In this document: piece by piece, positions 35,321 through 44,875 of the stretch
How the letters are laid out: every line of letters begins with the position of its first letter
Numbering within the stretch: position 1 is the stretch's first letter
NCBI GenBank assembly: GCA_965662775.1
Contig: CBFIIW010000003.1
Span: 124,001 to 188,000, forward strand
Reading direction: 5' to 3'
DNA length: 64,000 bases
Origin: UBA7985 sp002690455
Lineage (GTDB): Bacteria; Pseudomonadota; Alphaproteobacteria; UBA7985
Translations under genes and position numbers: made by a program
The notes under the pieces: model-generated
What the model was told of the DNA's origin: nothing
The model's input: only the letters and a program-made list of their open reading frames with translations
Database searches by the model: none

Positions 35321-36862
35321 TCAGGCCAGCGCCAAGCGCCGGAAAGACAGCGCCTCGGCTATGTGCAGACGCTGGATCATCTCCTGCTCGTCGAGGTCTG
35401 CGATGGTTCGCGCTACCCTTAGCAGGCGGTGGTAACCTCGGGCAGAGAGGTTGAGCTGCTCGGCGGCTTCTGCGACCAGCCGCCGGCCGTCGGGTTCGAG
35501 TGCACAGTGGTCCTCAAGCCGATCACCCTCCAGCGAAGCGTTGACCGGTGGCTTATCCAGCAAGGTCTGCGCCTCGTGCTGCCCGAAGCGGCGCGCCTGC
35601 AGCTCGCGCGCCCGTAAGACGCGCTCAGCGACGACGACGCTTGCGTCGCCGCTGGGGGCCAATCCCAGATCGAGGGCGGCCACGGCGGGGACTTCCAACA
35701 CAAGATCAACGCGGTCATAGAGCGGTCCGCTGATTCTCGCCTGATAGTCCTGTCCGCACTTTGGTGCGCGGGAACAGGCTCGCCCCGGATCGGAAAGATA
35801 GCCACAGCGGCAGGGGTTCATAGCGGCAATGAACTGAAAATGTGCGGGATAAGTGATGTGAGCGTTGGCCCGCGAGACTGTCACAGCCCCGGTTTCGATT
35901 GGCTGGCGCAAGGCTTCCAGCGTCCGACGATCAAATTCGGGTAATTCGTCGAGGAACAGGACCCCAAGATGGGCGAGGGTAACCTCGCCTGGCTTGGCTT
36001 TGGTCCCGCCTCCGACCAGCGCGGGCAGACTGGCAGAATGGTGTGGATCCCGGTACGGACGGCTGGACACCAATCCATCCTCGGTCAGGGTTCCGGCCAG
36101 TGAATGCACCATTGTCACTGACAAGGCTTCTTCGGCCGTCATCGGTGGCAGCAGTCCGGGAAGGCGTGCGGCCAACATGGATTTGCCTGCGCCGGGCGGT
36201 CCGATCAGCAGCAGGTTATGGCCACCTGCGGCTGTAATTTCTAAGGCTCGCTTGGCAGTTTCCTGGCCCTTGATGTCCCGTAGGTCGAGGGCTGGCCGCC
36301 TCTCAATCTGATCCGAGCTTCGGACCTTAGGGCGCGGGATCTGCTGCCGACCCATGAGATGCTTCATCAGAGCCAGCAGCGACCTAGGCGCAATGATGTC
36401 AAGCTCAGGCCCGGCCCACGCGGCTTCCTGCCCCTGTGCTTCCGGACAGATCAAGCTTAGCCCCAGCCGGTTGGCGTGGATCGCCGCGGGTAAAGCGCCG
36501 ACCACGGGGCTGATCGAACCGTCCAGCCCCAGCTCACCCATGGCTAGCAGACCCTGCAGGCAGTCCGGGGCGAGGACTTCCATCTCGACCAGCAGGCCAA
36601 GCACAATCGGCAGGTCGAAATGCGTTCCTTCCTTGGCCAGATCGGCGGGGGCAAGGTTGATGCTGACATGAGCCGGGGGCTGCATCAGCCCGAGTGAGGC
36701 CAGCGCGCCACGGACACGTTCCTTGCTTTCACCTACTGCGCGTTCAGGCAGGCCCACAATGGTCACCTTGGGCAGACCACTGGTCATCAGCACCTGCACG
36801 TCAACGGTTTGCACGTCGAGACCCTGAAACGAAACGGTTTTAATTTGCGCGACCATGGCCAC
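35321..36862 (-). CDS. YifB/ComM-type Mg-chelatase-like AAA+ ATPase
   Basis: A 513-aa cytosolic protein with an N-terminal Lon-protease-like domain (VQVLMTSGLPKVTIVGLPERAVGESKERV split), a AAA+ module (Walker A GPPGAGKSMLAARL, Walker B VLFLDELPEF) and a C-terminal helical domain (NLSARGYHRLLRVARTIADL). ComM homologues are hexameric helicases aiding branch migration in natural transformation; that role is transferred from the family. GTG at 36862 has AAAGG 9 nt upstream; ATG at 36856 is possible. Confidence 0.92.
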   Translation of the reverse strand: MAMVAQIKTVSFQGLDVQTVDVQVLMTSGLPKVTIVGLPERAVGESKERVRGALASLGLMQPPAHVSINLAPADLAKEGTHFDLPIVLGLLVEMEVLAPDCLQGLLAMGELGLDGSISPVVGALPAAIHANRLGLSLICPEAQGQEAAWAGPELDIIAPRSLLALMKHLMGRQQIPRPKVRSSDQIERRPALDLRDIKGQETAKRALEITAAGGHNLLLIGPPGAGKSMLAARLPGLLPPMTAEEALSVTMVHSLAGTLTEDGLVSSRPYRDPHHSASLPALVGGGTKAKPGEVTLAHLGVLFLDELPEFDRRTLEALRQPIETGAVTVSRANAHITYPAHFQFIAAMNPCRCGYLSDPGRACSRAPKCGQDYQARISGPLYDRVDLVLEVPAVAALDLGLAPSGDASVVVAERVLRARELQARRFGQHEAQTLLDKPPVNASLEGDRLEDHCALEPDGRRLVAEAAEQLNLSARGYHRLLRVARTIADLDEQEMIQRLHIAEALSFRRLALA

Positions 36863-36894
36863 GCATTAACACCTTTTACGTGTGTATGCGACGA

Positions 36895-38241
36895 CTAACT
36901 CGACTTTTGGAGGGGGTGGACATCGGTTGAGCGCAGAGCCAGCCAAGCCACGATACAGGCAGCAAAGATAAAGATGCCGCTCGACCAGAGCTGGATGCCG
37001 TAGCTTACGCCCCAGTCTTTAAGCAGACCCATGACCAGAGGACCACTGGCAGAGATGAATACCATGACCGTGGTACTGAGCGTCCGCACCTTGCCGAGAT
37101 GACGAACCCCGTAAAGCTCCGGCCACAGAGTGTTAAAGGTGGTGTGATACAGCGCCACCGACACGGCCAGCAGCAGCAGGCACAGAATCATGGCGACGAA
37201 CGGCGTCATAGCCCCGAGCAGGATCAGTCCCAGCCCGAAGGGTGCCAGCGACAGCGGGAACAGCCTTGTTGCGGTGTAACGGTCAACCAACCAGCCTGCC
37301 ACCGGGCTCAGTGCGAAGGCCGCGATCGGGTAGAACCCCCAGTAGTAGGGCCATAGGGCCGGATCCCAACCCTTTTCCTCAAGCACCGACACAATGTGGA
37401 AGAACAGACCGGTAAAAACCCCCGATTGAGCGATAATCATGGGAATGATCAGCCAGAAACGCGGATCGCGCAGAACCTCGCCACGGGTCCACTGCCGCCG
37501 GCGGGAGCCGGGGCTGACCCGTTCGCTGGCTTCATCGGCAGAAAGTCGCTGGGCAAGCGCTTGCTCTCGCGCGGGCATGTCGCGGAGCAGAATGGGCAAG
37601 GCAGGCAAGACGCTCAAACCAAGCAGAACGGTCATCACCAGAAACGCGCCCCGCCAGCCAATGTCGACTTCAAAGGCCGCAAGAACGGGCGGCAATGCCA
37701 ATTGCCCGATCAGGTAGGAGGCGAGCAGGGGAAGCACTAGTTCACCCATGGCGTAGGCAACCCCAAGCAGCCCTGTGGCGCGGCCCTTGAAGCGGTCATA
37801 ATACCGTCCCATCGCTGCGTTAGCGACATGGCCCATGAGTGCCTGACCGAACTGCCGCAGCAAGAAGAACGACAGCAGTAGCAGCACCCAGTGCGGTGTT
37901 GCTGCCATTGTCAGCCCGGCGACGATAACACCGATGATGACCAGGGTGCCGATCCGCCTGAGCGGCATGCGGTCCACCAGGCCGCCCGACCATAGGATCA
38001 GGATGCCGCTGGCAAAGGTCGCAGCCCCGTAAATCTGTCCATACTGGCCATCGCTGAGAGAAAAAGCAGCACGCAGCTCGGCGCCGAAAAAGCCGATCAG
38101 GTAGGTTTGGCCGATGCCGGACCAGAACACCAGTACGGCCCCAAAGCCTAGAAACCGGTAATCCGGCCAGCCCAGTTCCTGCCAGTTGGCGGGATCCCAG
38201 TCGCGACTAGCAGCAGCAGTTGCCCTCACCGGCTGGCTCAT
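36895..38241 (-). CDS. Major facilitator superfamily transporter
   Basis: A 448-aa inner-membrane protein with about 12 hydrophobic segments and a central cytosolic loop (LRDMPAREQALAQRL...RRRQWTRGEVLRDPRF). An MFS loop 2-3 pattern occurs as SGGLVDRMPLRRIG, and its second-half echo as AGWLVDRYTATRLFP. The substrate is not evident. ATG at 38241 overlaps the gshB stop by 4 nt (ATGA), so it is co-expressed with glutathione synthase; export or uptake linked to glutathione is conjecture. Confidence 0.9.
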   Translation of the reverse strand: MSQPVRATAAASRDWDPANWQELGWPDYRFLGFGAVLVFWSGIGQTYLIGFFGAELRAAFSLSDGQYGQIYGAATFASGILILWSGGLVDRMPLRRIGTLVIIGVIVAGLTMAATPHWVLLLLSFFLLRQFGQALMGHVANAAMGRYYDRFKGRATGLLGVAYAMGELVLPLLASYLIGQLALPPVLAAFEVDIGWRGAFLVMTVLLGLSVLPALPILLRDMPAREQALAQRLSADEASERVSPGSRRRQWTRGEVLRDPRFWLIIPMIIAQSGVFTGLFFHIVSVLEEKGWDPALWPYYWGFYPIAAFALSPVAGWLVDRYTATRLFPLSLAPFGLGLILLGAMTPFVAMILCLLLLAVSVALYHTTFNTLWPELYGVRHLGKVRTLSTTVMVFISASGPLVMGLLKDWGVSYGIQLWSSGIFIFAACIVAWLALRSTDVHPLQKSS

Positions 38242-39197
38242 GCGCTCAGCCGCTTTTCGATGGCGTCCCATATCAGCGCAGCGCCGTCAGTTCCGTCGAA
38301 CCGTTGGAGTTCCTGCAGCCCCGTCGGCGAAGTCACGTTGATTTCAGTAAGGCAGTTGCCAATTACATCGATGCCCACAAAGATGAGGTCACGTTCGCGG
38401 AGTACTGGACCCATGGCAGAGCAGATTTCACGCTCGACATCGGTCAGCCCCACGGGCTCCGCACGACCACCAACGTGCAGATTGGCTCGCGCTTCACCCC
38501 GCGCTGGGACGCGATTGATGGCGCCTACGGCCTCTCCATCAATCAGAATGATACGCTTGTCGCCTTCCCGGATGGCCGGCAGATAGGCCTGTACCATCAC
38601 CGGTTCCCGTGACGTGCCGAGGAAAGTTTCGAGCAAGGAAGTCAGATTCTCATCGCCCGGCTTGAGGTGGAATACACCTGCGCCACCGTTGCCGAACAGC
38701 GGTTTGACAATGATATCTCGATGTTGGTCACGGAAATCCAGGATCTCGGCCGGGTTTCGGCTCATCAGGGTTGGCGGCATGAAGCGTGCGAACTCGGTGA
38801 CGAAAATCTTCTCTGGTGCATTACGAACAAAGGCAGGGTGATTGACGCAAAAGGTCTGGTTCGGGCTCGCACCATGCACGCTTTCAAGCAGGTACGTCGC
38901 GGCAATGTACTGCATGTCAAAGGGGGGATCCTGACGCATTAAGACTACGTCAGTCTCGGCGCCCAGAGCAATACGCCGCTCTTCACCAAAGTGCGCATGA
39001 TCTCCGGCAACCCGCTGCACGCTGACTGGCCGCATCAGCGCTGAGACGGCACCGTCACGGTAGCTCAACGCATCAGGGTGATAGACCTGCAGGCTATGGC
39101 CCCGCCTTGCTGCTTCGAGCATGAGCGCAAAGGTGGAGTCTGCGTCGATATTGACGCTTTCCAGCGGATCCATCTGTACGGCGACGCGCAGTGACAT
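38238..39197 (-). CDS. gshB: Glutathione synthase
   Basis: ATP-grasp ligase joining gamma-glutamylcysteine to glycine. 319 aa, usual size. Family landmarks include MDPLESVNIDADSTFALMLEA split at the N-terminus, MRQDPPFDMQYI, the KPLFGNGGAGVF ATP-grasp loop and the metal-binding INVTSPTGLQEL near the C-terminus. Ribosome site GGGAGG 8 nt before ATG. Part of the leftward run from rph to rnhA. Confidence 0.96.
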   Translation of the reverse strand: MSLRVAVQMDPLESVNIDADSTFALMLEAARRGHSLQVYHPDALSYRDGAVSALMRPVSVQRVAGDHAHFGEERRIALGAETDVVLMRQDPPFDMQYIAATYLLESVHGASPNQTFCVNHPAFVRNAPEKIFVTEFARFMPPTLMSRNPAEILDFRDQHRDIIVKPLFGNGGAGVFHLKPGDENLTSLLETFLGTSREPVMVQAYLPAIREGDKRIILIDGEAVGAINRVPARGEARANLHVGGRAEPVGLTDVEREICSAMGPVLRERDLIFVGIDVIGNCLTEINVTSPTGLQELQRFDGTDGAALIWDAIEKRLSA

Positions 39198-39230
39198 GGG
39201 GCAGACCTCCCAGCAAACTCGGTGGCCCCA

Positions 39231-40136
39231 TCAATTCAACTGACACAGCGCCTCGTCAAGCAGGGACTGAACGCGTGAACACAGGGCTGGTTCCTGCATC
39301 GTGGCTACGGCGTGTTCAAAGGCGAGGACGGCCGCGCGCGTGTTGCCTAGTTCCCAATGCAGTAATCCGGCTTCCTTCCAGACGACGCCATTGCCTGGGT
39401 CGAGCAGGAGAAGGCGTTCAATCACCTGAATTGCCTCCGCCATCCGACCTTCGCGCAGAGCGCGCAGTTTAATGGCATTTTCCATACGGATAGTTACATC
39501 CATGTCGCTGATCCCTCGGGTGAACGACAGGTCCAGTTCAGCTGTTTCTCCGCAATGCCGCTTGAGGATAGTGCGTAGGTCATGCGCCGCTACTGGCGTG
39601 GCCCCTGCGCTGGGGTCAAAGATGACTGAACCGTCTTCTGCTTCCATACGCAGCAGAAAAGAACTGGGGAAGTTCAGCCCCTCGATTGAGAAATTGCAGC
39701 TTCTTGCGAGGTGGATGAACAGGATTCCAATACTCACGGGAAGAACATGTCGGTTCTGAATCACAGAGGCAAAATCGGCATTGTGGCTGGCGTCGTAGTT
39801 CTGCACGATGCCTCGAAATGCCCCCACTTCCATGACGCTCTGGGCCAGCCATTCAACCTGCTCTTCAACGGGGGGCTCGGCCTCATAGACGGCGACCCAC
39901 TCACCGGCGAAGTTTGCCATTTCGTTCATAAGTTCGATAACGTCAGCGAAGTCGGGCAGCGTGCGCTCGCCTTGCAGGCAGGCGAGGGCAGAGAGGTCCA
40001 GTGCGGCCTGTAGGATGGGGAAATCTCTGGGGTCGGTACAGCGGTGTGCGCGGAGACGCGCCACCAATTCTCGCTCCGTGCGCGGCGGCGCGATCAGCGG
40101 TCGGGGAACCCTGTGTTCACTCACAAACTCATCCAT
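39231..40136 (-). CDS. SirB1-type transglutaminase-like protein with TPR tail
   Basis: A 301-aa soluble protein. The central region YDASHNADFASVIQNRHVLPVSIGILFIHLARSC and FPSSFLLRM (quoted in parts) matches the SirB1/transglutaminase-like core. A C-terminal TPR-like pair (GRMAEAIQVIERLLLLDPGN, GNTRAAVLAFEHAV) follows. The catalytic Cys is not obvious at the usual place; a Cys is present in LARSCNF. Function is unknown. It lies 33 bp upstream of gshB and 35 bp downstream of yraN. Confidence 0.82.
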   Translation of the reverse strand: MDEFVSEHRVPRPLIAPPRTERELVARLRAHRCTDPRDFPILQAALDLSALACLQGERTLPDFADVIELMNEMANFAGEWVAVYEAEPPVEEQVEWLAQSVMEVGAFRGIVQNYDASHNADFASVIQNRHVLPVSIGILFIHLARSCNFSIEGLNFPSSFLLRMEAEDGSVIFDPSAGATPVAAHDLRTILKRHCGETAELDLSFTRGISDMDVTIRMENAIKLRALREGRMAEAIQVIERLLLLDPGNGVVWKEAGLLHWELGNTRAAVLAFEHAVATMQEPALCSRVQSLLDEALCQLN

Positions 40137-40171
40137 TATGCCTAGGATTCAATAACTTGGCCTGGGCCGGC

Positions 40172-40534
40172 CTAGGCCGTCCAAGCGCCCTCGATATGCT
40201 TGAGCTGACCATCCCCTCCAACAAAAACTGCATCAAATCGGAACAAAAACTGCGGTCCAAAGGCGTTTTTTGAGAGCCAGATGTGGGCAGCGTTCACAAT
40301 TCTAGATTGTTGTCTGTGGCTAATGCGCTGAATGGCTTGGTCGATTGGTCTGCTGGTTTTGACTTCTGTAAAGACAATCAGCCGTTTTTTGCGAGCGATG
40401 AGGTCGATTTCCCCCAGATCACAGCTCCAGCGCGAATCGAGTATTTCGTACCCCTGAGCCTGCAAAAATTTTTTTGCCGCCGCCTCGCCCCCTTGGCCAA
40501 CGAGGGCGTTTACCTGCCCTTTCCAGGGTTCCAA
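40172..40534 (-). CDS. YraN family protein (UPF0102)
   Basis: A 120-aa protein with the restriction-endonuclease-like core of UPF0102: GEAAAKKFLQAQGYEIL, then CDLGEIDLIARKKRLIVFTEVKTS (quoted in parts), giving the E...D...EVK catalytic pattern, followed by QQSRIVNAAHIWL. Start is TTG with AAGGAGG about 10 nt upstream, inside the rsmI stop region. The rsmI-yraN order is widely conserved. Nuclease activity is only predicted. Confidence 0.93.
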   Translation of the reverse strand: MEPWKGQVNALVGQGGEAAAKKFLQAQGYEILDSRWSCDLGEIDLIARKKRLIVFTEVKTSRPIDQAIQRISHRQQSRIVNAAHIWLSKNAFGPQFLFRFDAVFVGGDGQLKHIEGAWTA

Positions 40535-40539
40535 AGTGC

Positions 40540-41379
40540 CTATTCCTCCTTGGTGGATTCGCGCTTTTGGAGAATTATAGCACGTTGATACACGCTGCGC
40601 TTGGGTAAATTAAAGCGTTTCGCAACCTCTGCGGCAGCTTCCCGGACTGACAAAGATTGCAATACCTGTCCGAGGGCGGCATCGACATCCGCCTCGCTGG
40701 GGGCTTCAGGTGGCAAGGGGCCAGCGACGCACAGGCATATCTCGCCCTTCGGAGCGCCGCGTTCGTCATAATGTGCGGCAAGCGCGTCGAGCCGACCGCG
40801 CCTGGTCTCCTCATACTGCTTAGTCAATTCGCGGCTGACCGCCGCTGTGCGTGGACCGAAGACAGCCGACATGTCAGCCAAAGACGCGGCAAGCCGGTTG
40901 GGCGATTCATAGAAAATCAGCGTCGCTGGAACGGAGTCCAGCATGGCCAGCCACTTTTTGCGGGCGGTGGTTTTGCTCGGTGGGAATCCAGCAAACAGGA
41001 ACCGGTCGCTGGGCAGGCCGCTGAGTTGTAGCGCCAGCAATGCGGCATTGGGGCCGGGGATGCCCGTTAGGGGAAGGCCCGCATCGATCACGGCCCGAAC
41101 AAGACGATAACCGGGGTCGGAAATCAACGGCATGCCCGCGTCAGAGACAAGAGCGATTTTCTGGCCCTCGTGCAGGCGCTTTAGCACGCCCTCGACCATT
41201 CGCTGTTCATTGTGATCGTGCAAGGCCATCAACCGCGTTTCAATCCCGAAGCGGGTGGTCAGTTTGCGGGTAACACGGGTGTCTTCACACAACACCAGAT
41301 CAGCCTCTTGTAAAGCCGTAATCCCTCGGGGCGGCATGTCGCTAAGGTTACCGATGGGTGTGGATACAAGGGTCAGCAT
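40540..41379 (-). CDS. rsmI: 16S rRNA 2'-O-ribose C1402 methyltransferase
   Basis: SAM-dependent methyltransferase modifying the ribosomal decoding centre with RsmH. 279 aa. Tetrapyrrole-methylase fold signatures are LVSTPIGNLSDMPPRG, LCEDTRVTRKL, VSDAGMPLISDPGYRLV and IPGPNAALLALQLSGLPSDRF (in parts). A C-terminal helix-turn-helix-like tail (VAKRFNLPKRSVYQRAI) is present. It lies 4 nt downstream of hemW and 5 nt before yraN. Confidence 0.96.
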   Translation of the reverse strand: MLTLVSTPIGNLSDMPPRGITALQEADLVLCEDTRVTRKLTTRFGIETRLMALHDHNEQRMVEGVLKRLHEGQKIALVSDAGMPLISDPGYRLVRAVIDAGLPLTGIPGPNAALLALQLSGLPSDRFLFAGFPPSKTTARKKWLAMLDSVPATLIFYESPNRLAASLADMSAVFGPRTAAVSRELTKQYEETRRGRLDALAAHYDERGAPKGEICLCVAGPLPPEAPSEADVDAALGQVLQSLSVREAAAEVAKRFNLPKRSVYQRAIILQKRESTKEE

Positions 41380-41383
41380 GGCA

Positions 41384-42550
41384 CTATGACTGAATGTAAC
41401 CGGCTAGCGCGTCAATAACTGGCCTGCCCGCGCCTGTCACCTGCAGCCAGTCATCCTTGTCATCCGCCAGATACCCCTCGGCGCGGAGGGCTTCGAGTTT
41501 GCCGCGGGACAGTAGTCCTGGTGCCAATGCTTCAAAGTGGGTGAACGGCAATCCCTCGGTCAGCCGCAGACCGAAGGGTAGGGCCTCCGCCAGTCGCTGT
41601 TGGGGATCAAGTCTGTCTTTCGTGACCGTGGCATGACCCTGCGTTGCGACGTGTTTCAGCCAGACCGAAGGCGCGCGGTGCTGGCGAGTAGCGATTTTGG
41701 TTCCCTCGGTAGTCAGGCGTCCATGAGCACCGGGGCCAATGCCAATGTAGTCCTGATAGGCCCAATAGAGTCTGTTGTGGGCGCTCTCGAAGGCTGGATT
41801 TTCGGCGTGGTTGCTGACCTCGTAACCGGCGTAACCAGCGGCGATGAGCCGTGCCCGGGTCCATTGGTAGAAATCGGCAGTTTCATCATCGTCTTTTGGT
41901 CGGATGATGCCCTTTCGCGCCAACTGTTCAAAAATGGTGTTTGGCTCAATGGTCAATTGGTAGAGCGAGATGTGATTGGGCCTTAGGGCGAGAGCCTGAT
42001 CAAGTTCTTCAGCCCACGCAACCTGGTCCTGCCGCGGCCGGGCGTACATGAGGTCAAAGCTGATGTTATCGAAGGCTGCGCGGGCCAGTTCCAAGGCCGC
42101 GAGCGCCTCATCGACACTGTGCTGCCGTCCCAGCGCGAGCAGCGCCTCGGCTCGAAGGCTCTGAATGCCCAGCGATAGCCGGTTCACCCCTGCGGCACGA
42201 TAGCCGGCAAATCTTTCGGCACCGGCGCTGGTCGGATTAGCCTCTAGCGTGATTTCGATGTCGTTGAGAAAACCGATCTCCTGGCGGGCGGTGTCGATGA
42301 TAGCCTCCACTGTCTCCGGTGCCATGAGCGACGGGGTGCCCCCACCAAAGAAAATGGAGGTCAGCCGACGCCCCTGCGCCAGTGGTGCGAAGTGGAGCAA
42401 TTCTGTGCAGAGCGCTGACGCCCATTGGGCCTGATCCGTGGGCTGGTCAGGGTCGAGTTCGTGGACATTGAAGTCGCAGTAGGGGCAACGCTTCTGGCAA
42501 AAGGGCCAGTGCACGTAGAGCCCCAGGCGGAATTGATCCGGTTCAAGCAT
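41384..42550 (-). CDS. hemW: Radical SAM heme chaperone HemW
   Basis: Delivers heme to membrane targets; related to but distinct from coproporphyrinogen oxidase HemN. 388 aa. The radical SAM motif CQKRCPYC (Cys 18, 22, 25) is in the HemW spacing and is followed by FFGGGTPSL. HemW rather than HemN is favoured by length and by the rdgB-hemW linkage. ATG at 42550 overlaps the rdgB stop by 8 nt; the longer frame from 42586 has no family match. Confidence 0.94.
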   Translation of the reverse strand: MLEPDQFRLGLYVHWPFCQKRCPYCDFNVHELDPDQPTDQAQWASALCTELLHFAPLAQGRRLTSIFFGGGTPSLMAPETVEAIIDTARQEIGFLNDIEITLEANPTSAGAERFAGYRAAGVNRLSLGIQSLRAEALLALGRQHSVDEALAALELARAAFDNISFDLMYARPRQDQVAWAEELDQALALRPNHISLYQLTIEPNTIFEQLARKGIIRPKDDDETADFYQWTRARLIAAGYAGYEVSNHAENPAFESAHNRLYWAYQDYIGIGPGAHGRLTTEGTKIATRQHRAPSVWLKHVATQGHATVTKDRLDPQQRLAEALPFGLRLTEGLPFTHFEALAPGLLSRGKLEALRAEGYLADDKDDWLQVTGAGRPVIDALAGYIQS

Positions 42551-43145
42551 CTCTGAAGCAAGCAGCCACAAGCTGGCTGAAAGCATCGGCGCGGTGGCTC
42601 ATCGCGTGCTTCTGCGCCGGATCCATTTCGCCAAAGGTCTGATCGTACCCTTCCGGTATGAAGATTGGATCATAGCCAAAGCCGCGCCCGCCCCGGGGTG
42701 GGAACGTGAGCGTGCCGTGGATGGTTCCTAAAAAGGTCTCATCGTGTCCGTCCGGCCATGCCAGCGTGAGGGCACAGACAAAGTGGGCGCCGCGGTCAGG
42801 ATGTTCACCAAGTTCTGCATCCACCCGCGACATGGCCAGTGTGAAGTCCTTGTCCGGACCGGCCCAACGCGCCGAATAGATGCCCGGCGCACCACCGAGC
42901 CCACTGACCGCAAGGCCGCTGTCGTCGGACAGGGCTGGAAGGTTGGCAGCGCGGGCAGCGGCATGGGCCTTCAGGCGTGCGTTGCCTTCAAACGTGGCTT
43001 CGGTTTCATCGGGCTCGGGCAGGCCCAGGTCACCGGCAGAGACCACTTCAACGCCGAAGGGTTCGAGCAGGGCAGCGATTTCAACGACTTTTCCAGGGTT
43101 ATGGGTGGCGAGAACCAGTTTGGGTTCGAGGAAAGATCGGGGCAT
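42543..43145 (-). CDS. rdgB: RdgB/HAM1 non-canonical purine NTP pyrophosphatase
   Basis: Removes ITP, dITP and XTP from the nucleotide pool. 200 aa. Signatures are LVLATHNPGKVVEI, ALSDDSGLAVSGLGGAPGIYSARWAG (in parts) and GRGFGYDPIFIPEGYDQTFGEM (in parts), covering the NTP-binding and catalytic Asp region. ATG at 43145 is the normal start. It lies between rph and hemW, the classical alphaproteobacterial order. Confidence 0.96.
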   Translation of the reverse strand: MPRSFLEPKLVLATHNPGKVVEIAALLEPFGVEVVSAGDLGLPEPDETEATFEGNARLKAHAAARAANLPALSDDSGLAVSGLGGAPGIYSARWAGPDKDFTLAMSRVDAELGEHPDRGAHFVCALTLAWPDGHDETFLGTIHGTLTFPPRGGRGFGYDPIFIPEGYDQTFGEMDPAQKHAMSHRADAFSQLVAACFRDA

Positions 43146-43173
43146 GGTGTCTCGTCCGTCTGTGGTCGTTTCG

Positions 43174-43899
43174 CTACCCGGCCAGCGCGTGGTTTTGCGC
43201 CTCGACGATGTCTGCGACACCCTTTTTCGCGAGCGCCAGCAAGCTCATGAATTCAGTCTGGGCAAATGGGGTTTCCTCGGCAGTTGCCTGTATTTCAACG
43301 ATCCCACCGTCAGCCACCATGACAAAGTTGGCGTCGGTCTCGGCGGTACTGTCTTCGGCATAGTCCAGATCGAGGAGGGGCGTGCCCTGACATATCCCAC
43401 AGGAAATAGCAGCGAGCTGACCAGTCATGGGCGATTGTTTCAGCATGCCGATGCGTTCGAGGTGTCGAAAGGCCAATTGAAGCGCAACATAAGCGCCCGA
43501 GATGGACGCAGTACGGGTGCCGCCGTCGGCCTGAATCACGTCACAGTCGACTTTTACCTGCACTTCAGGGAGGCGGTGAAGGTCAACGACAGCCCGCAGC
43601 GAGCGGCCGATCAGACGCTGGATTTCCTGCGTGCGGCCAGACTGCTTGCCACGCGCCGCTTCGCGGGCCATGCGCTGATCGGTCGAACGCGGCAGCATGC
43701 CGTATTCGGCCGTGATCCAACCCTTTCCGGTGTTGCGCATCCAGCCTGGAACGCTGTCCTCAACCGTCGCGGTGACCAGAACGCGGGTGTCACCAAACCC
43801 GATCAGGCAGGAGCCTTCGGCGTACTTATTTACGTCGGTTTCGATCGAGATGTCGCGCATCTGGTCGGCGCTGCGGCCGGAAGGGCGGGAAAAGGACAT
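43174..43899 (-). CDS. rph: Ribonuclease PH
   Basis: Phosphorolytic 3' exonuclease trimming tRNA precursors as a hexamer. 241 aa, full length. N-terminal RPSGRSADQMRDI, the phosphate-site region RSLRAVVDLHRLPEV, and the VKVDCDVIQADGGTRTAS catalytic segment (Asp pair) are present. ATG at 43899 matches the family start. It heads rph-rdgB-hemW, with the TauD-like gene immediately upstream on the same strand. Confidence 0.96.
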   Translation of the reverse strand: MSFSRPSGRSADQMRDISIETDVNKYAEGSCLIGFGDTRVLVTATVEDSVPGWMRNTGKGWITAEYGMLPRSTDQRMAREAARGKQSGRTQEIQRLIGRSLRAVVDLHRLPEVQVKVDCDVIQADGGTRTASISGAYVALQLAFRHLERIGMLKQSPMTGQLAAISCGICQGTPLLDLDYAEDSTAETDANFVMVADGGIVEIQATAEETPFAQTEFMSLLALAKKGVADIVEAQNHALAG

Positions 43900-43960
43900 G
43901 GGCAGGACACTCCGTGTTCGGAACAAATGGGTCATTGGCGGCTGTTTTACAGCCTGTGGC

Positions 43961-44803
43961 TCAGATTTGAACGCGCCGATCTCGGACGACTGTCACCCGG
44001 TTCATGCACCGATAGGCGGGGTAGTAGTCCGCAACGGCGTAATGCATGGTTATCCGATTGTCCCACATGGCAATGTCTCCGGCCTGCCACCGCCAGCGGA
44101 CCTGCAGCTCAGGCCTGTTCATGTGGTTGGCCAGCCAGACCCGCAGGCTGTTTGACTCGTTGGTGGTGAGGCCACTGATATGGGTGACAAAGGCTTCGTT
44201 GAAGTTAAGGAACGGCCTCCCTGTTATCGGGTGGTGGTCGACCAGCGGTCGCACCTGATGCCCGAAGCGGGGCAAAGCGTCGTTCAGGCGCTCTTCGGAT
44301 GGCGTGTTCGTGCTGCCGTCAGAAAAGGTATTGCGGAAGTCGCCGAGGTCGTGGATCGCCTCTAGCTCCGACAAGTCAGTCTTCATGCCGTTGGGTAGGC
44401 GATCGTAGGCCGCGTAAAGACTGGACCACAGGGTATCGCCACCCAGCTCCGGTACCGTGCGAGCCACCAGAATACTGGCGAAGGGCTGCACCCGCTTATA
44501 GGTCAGGTCGGTATGCCAGCTGTTGGTATCAGGGGGCGTGTCGCTATTGTTCTCCAGCTTTACGATATGGTCGTATCCGTCGACGCTCGGGTAGATAGGA
44601 TGCGGCTCGTCGATCTCCCCGAAAGCCCGGGCAAAGGCGAGATGCGCTGCTGGTGATATGTCTGTGCCTCGGAAGAAAATCACCTGATGTTCTAACAGGG
44701 CCTCATAGGCTGCATCCGCAAGTGCAGGCAGAGACGCTTCATCGAATCCCGGTGTTTCAAGAATGGCCCCGAGAGCGGGGGAAAGTCGCTGTATTTTCAG
44801 CAT
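43961..44803 (-). CDS. TauD/TfdA-family Fe(II)/2-oxoglutarate dioxygenase
   Basis: A 280-aa cytosolic oxygenase. The iron facial triad is visible: His97 and Asp99 in SWHTDLTY, and the distal His254 in TMHYAVADY; a downstream Arg (CMNRVTVVRD) should bind 2-oxoglutarate. The N-terminal AYEALLEHQVIFFRG strand is family-typical. The substrate (taurine, alkylsulfate, aryloxy acid or other) cannot be told apart. ATG at 44803 is favoured, 9 nt after GGAAAGG. It is inserted between rph and hrcA. Confidence 0.9.
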   Translation of the reverse strand: MLKIQRLSPALGAILETPGFDEASLPALADAAYEALLEHQVIFFRGTDISPAAHLAFARAFGEIDEPHPIYPSVDGYDHIVKLENNSDTPPDTNSWHTDLTYKRVQPFASILVARTVPELGGDTLWSSLYAAYDRLPNGMKTDLSELEAIHDLGDFRNTFSDGSTNTPSEERLNDALPRFGHQVRPLVDHHPITGRPFLNFNEAFVTHISGLTTNESNSLRVWLANHMNRPELQVRWRWQAGDIAMWDNRITMHYAVADYYPAYRCMNRVTVVRDRRVQI

Positions 44804-44875
44804 CGCCCGCATCCTTTCCGAATGGGTTTAGGGTTTCGAGGATCAAAACACTTATTGCCGTGAAATGACAGTGCG

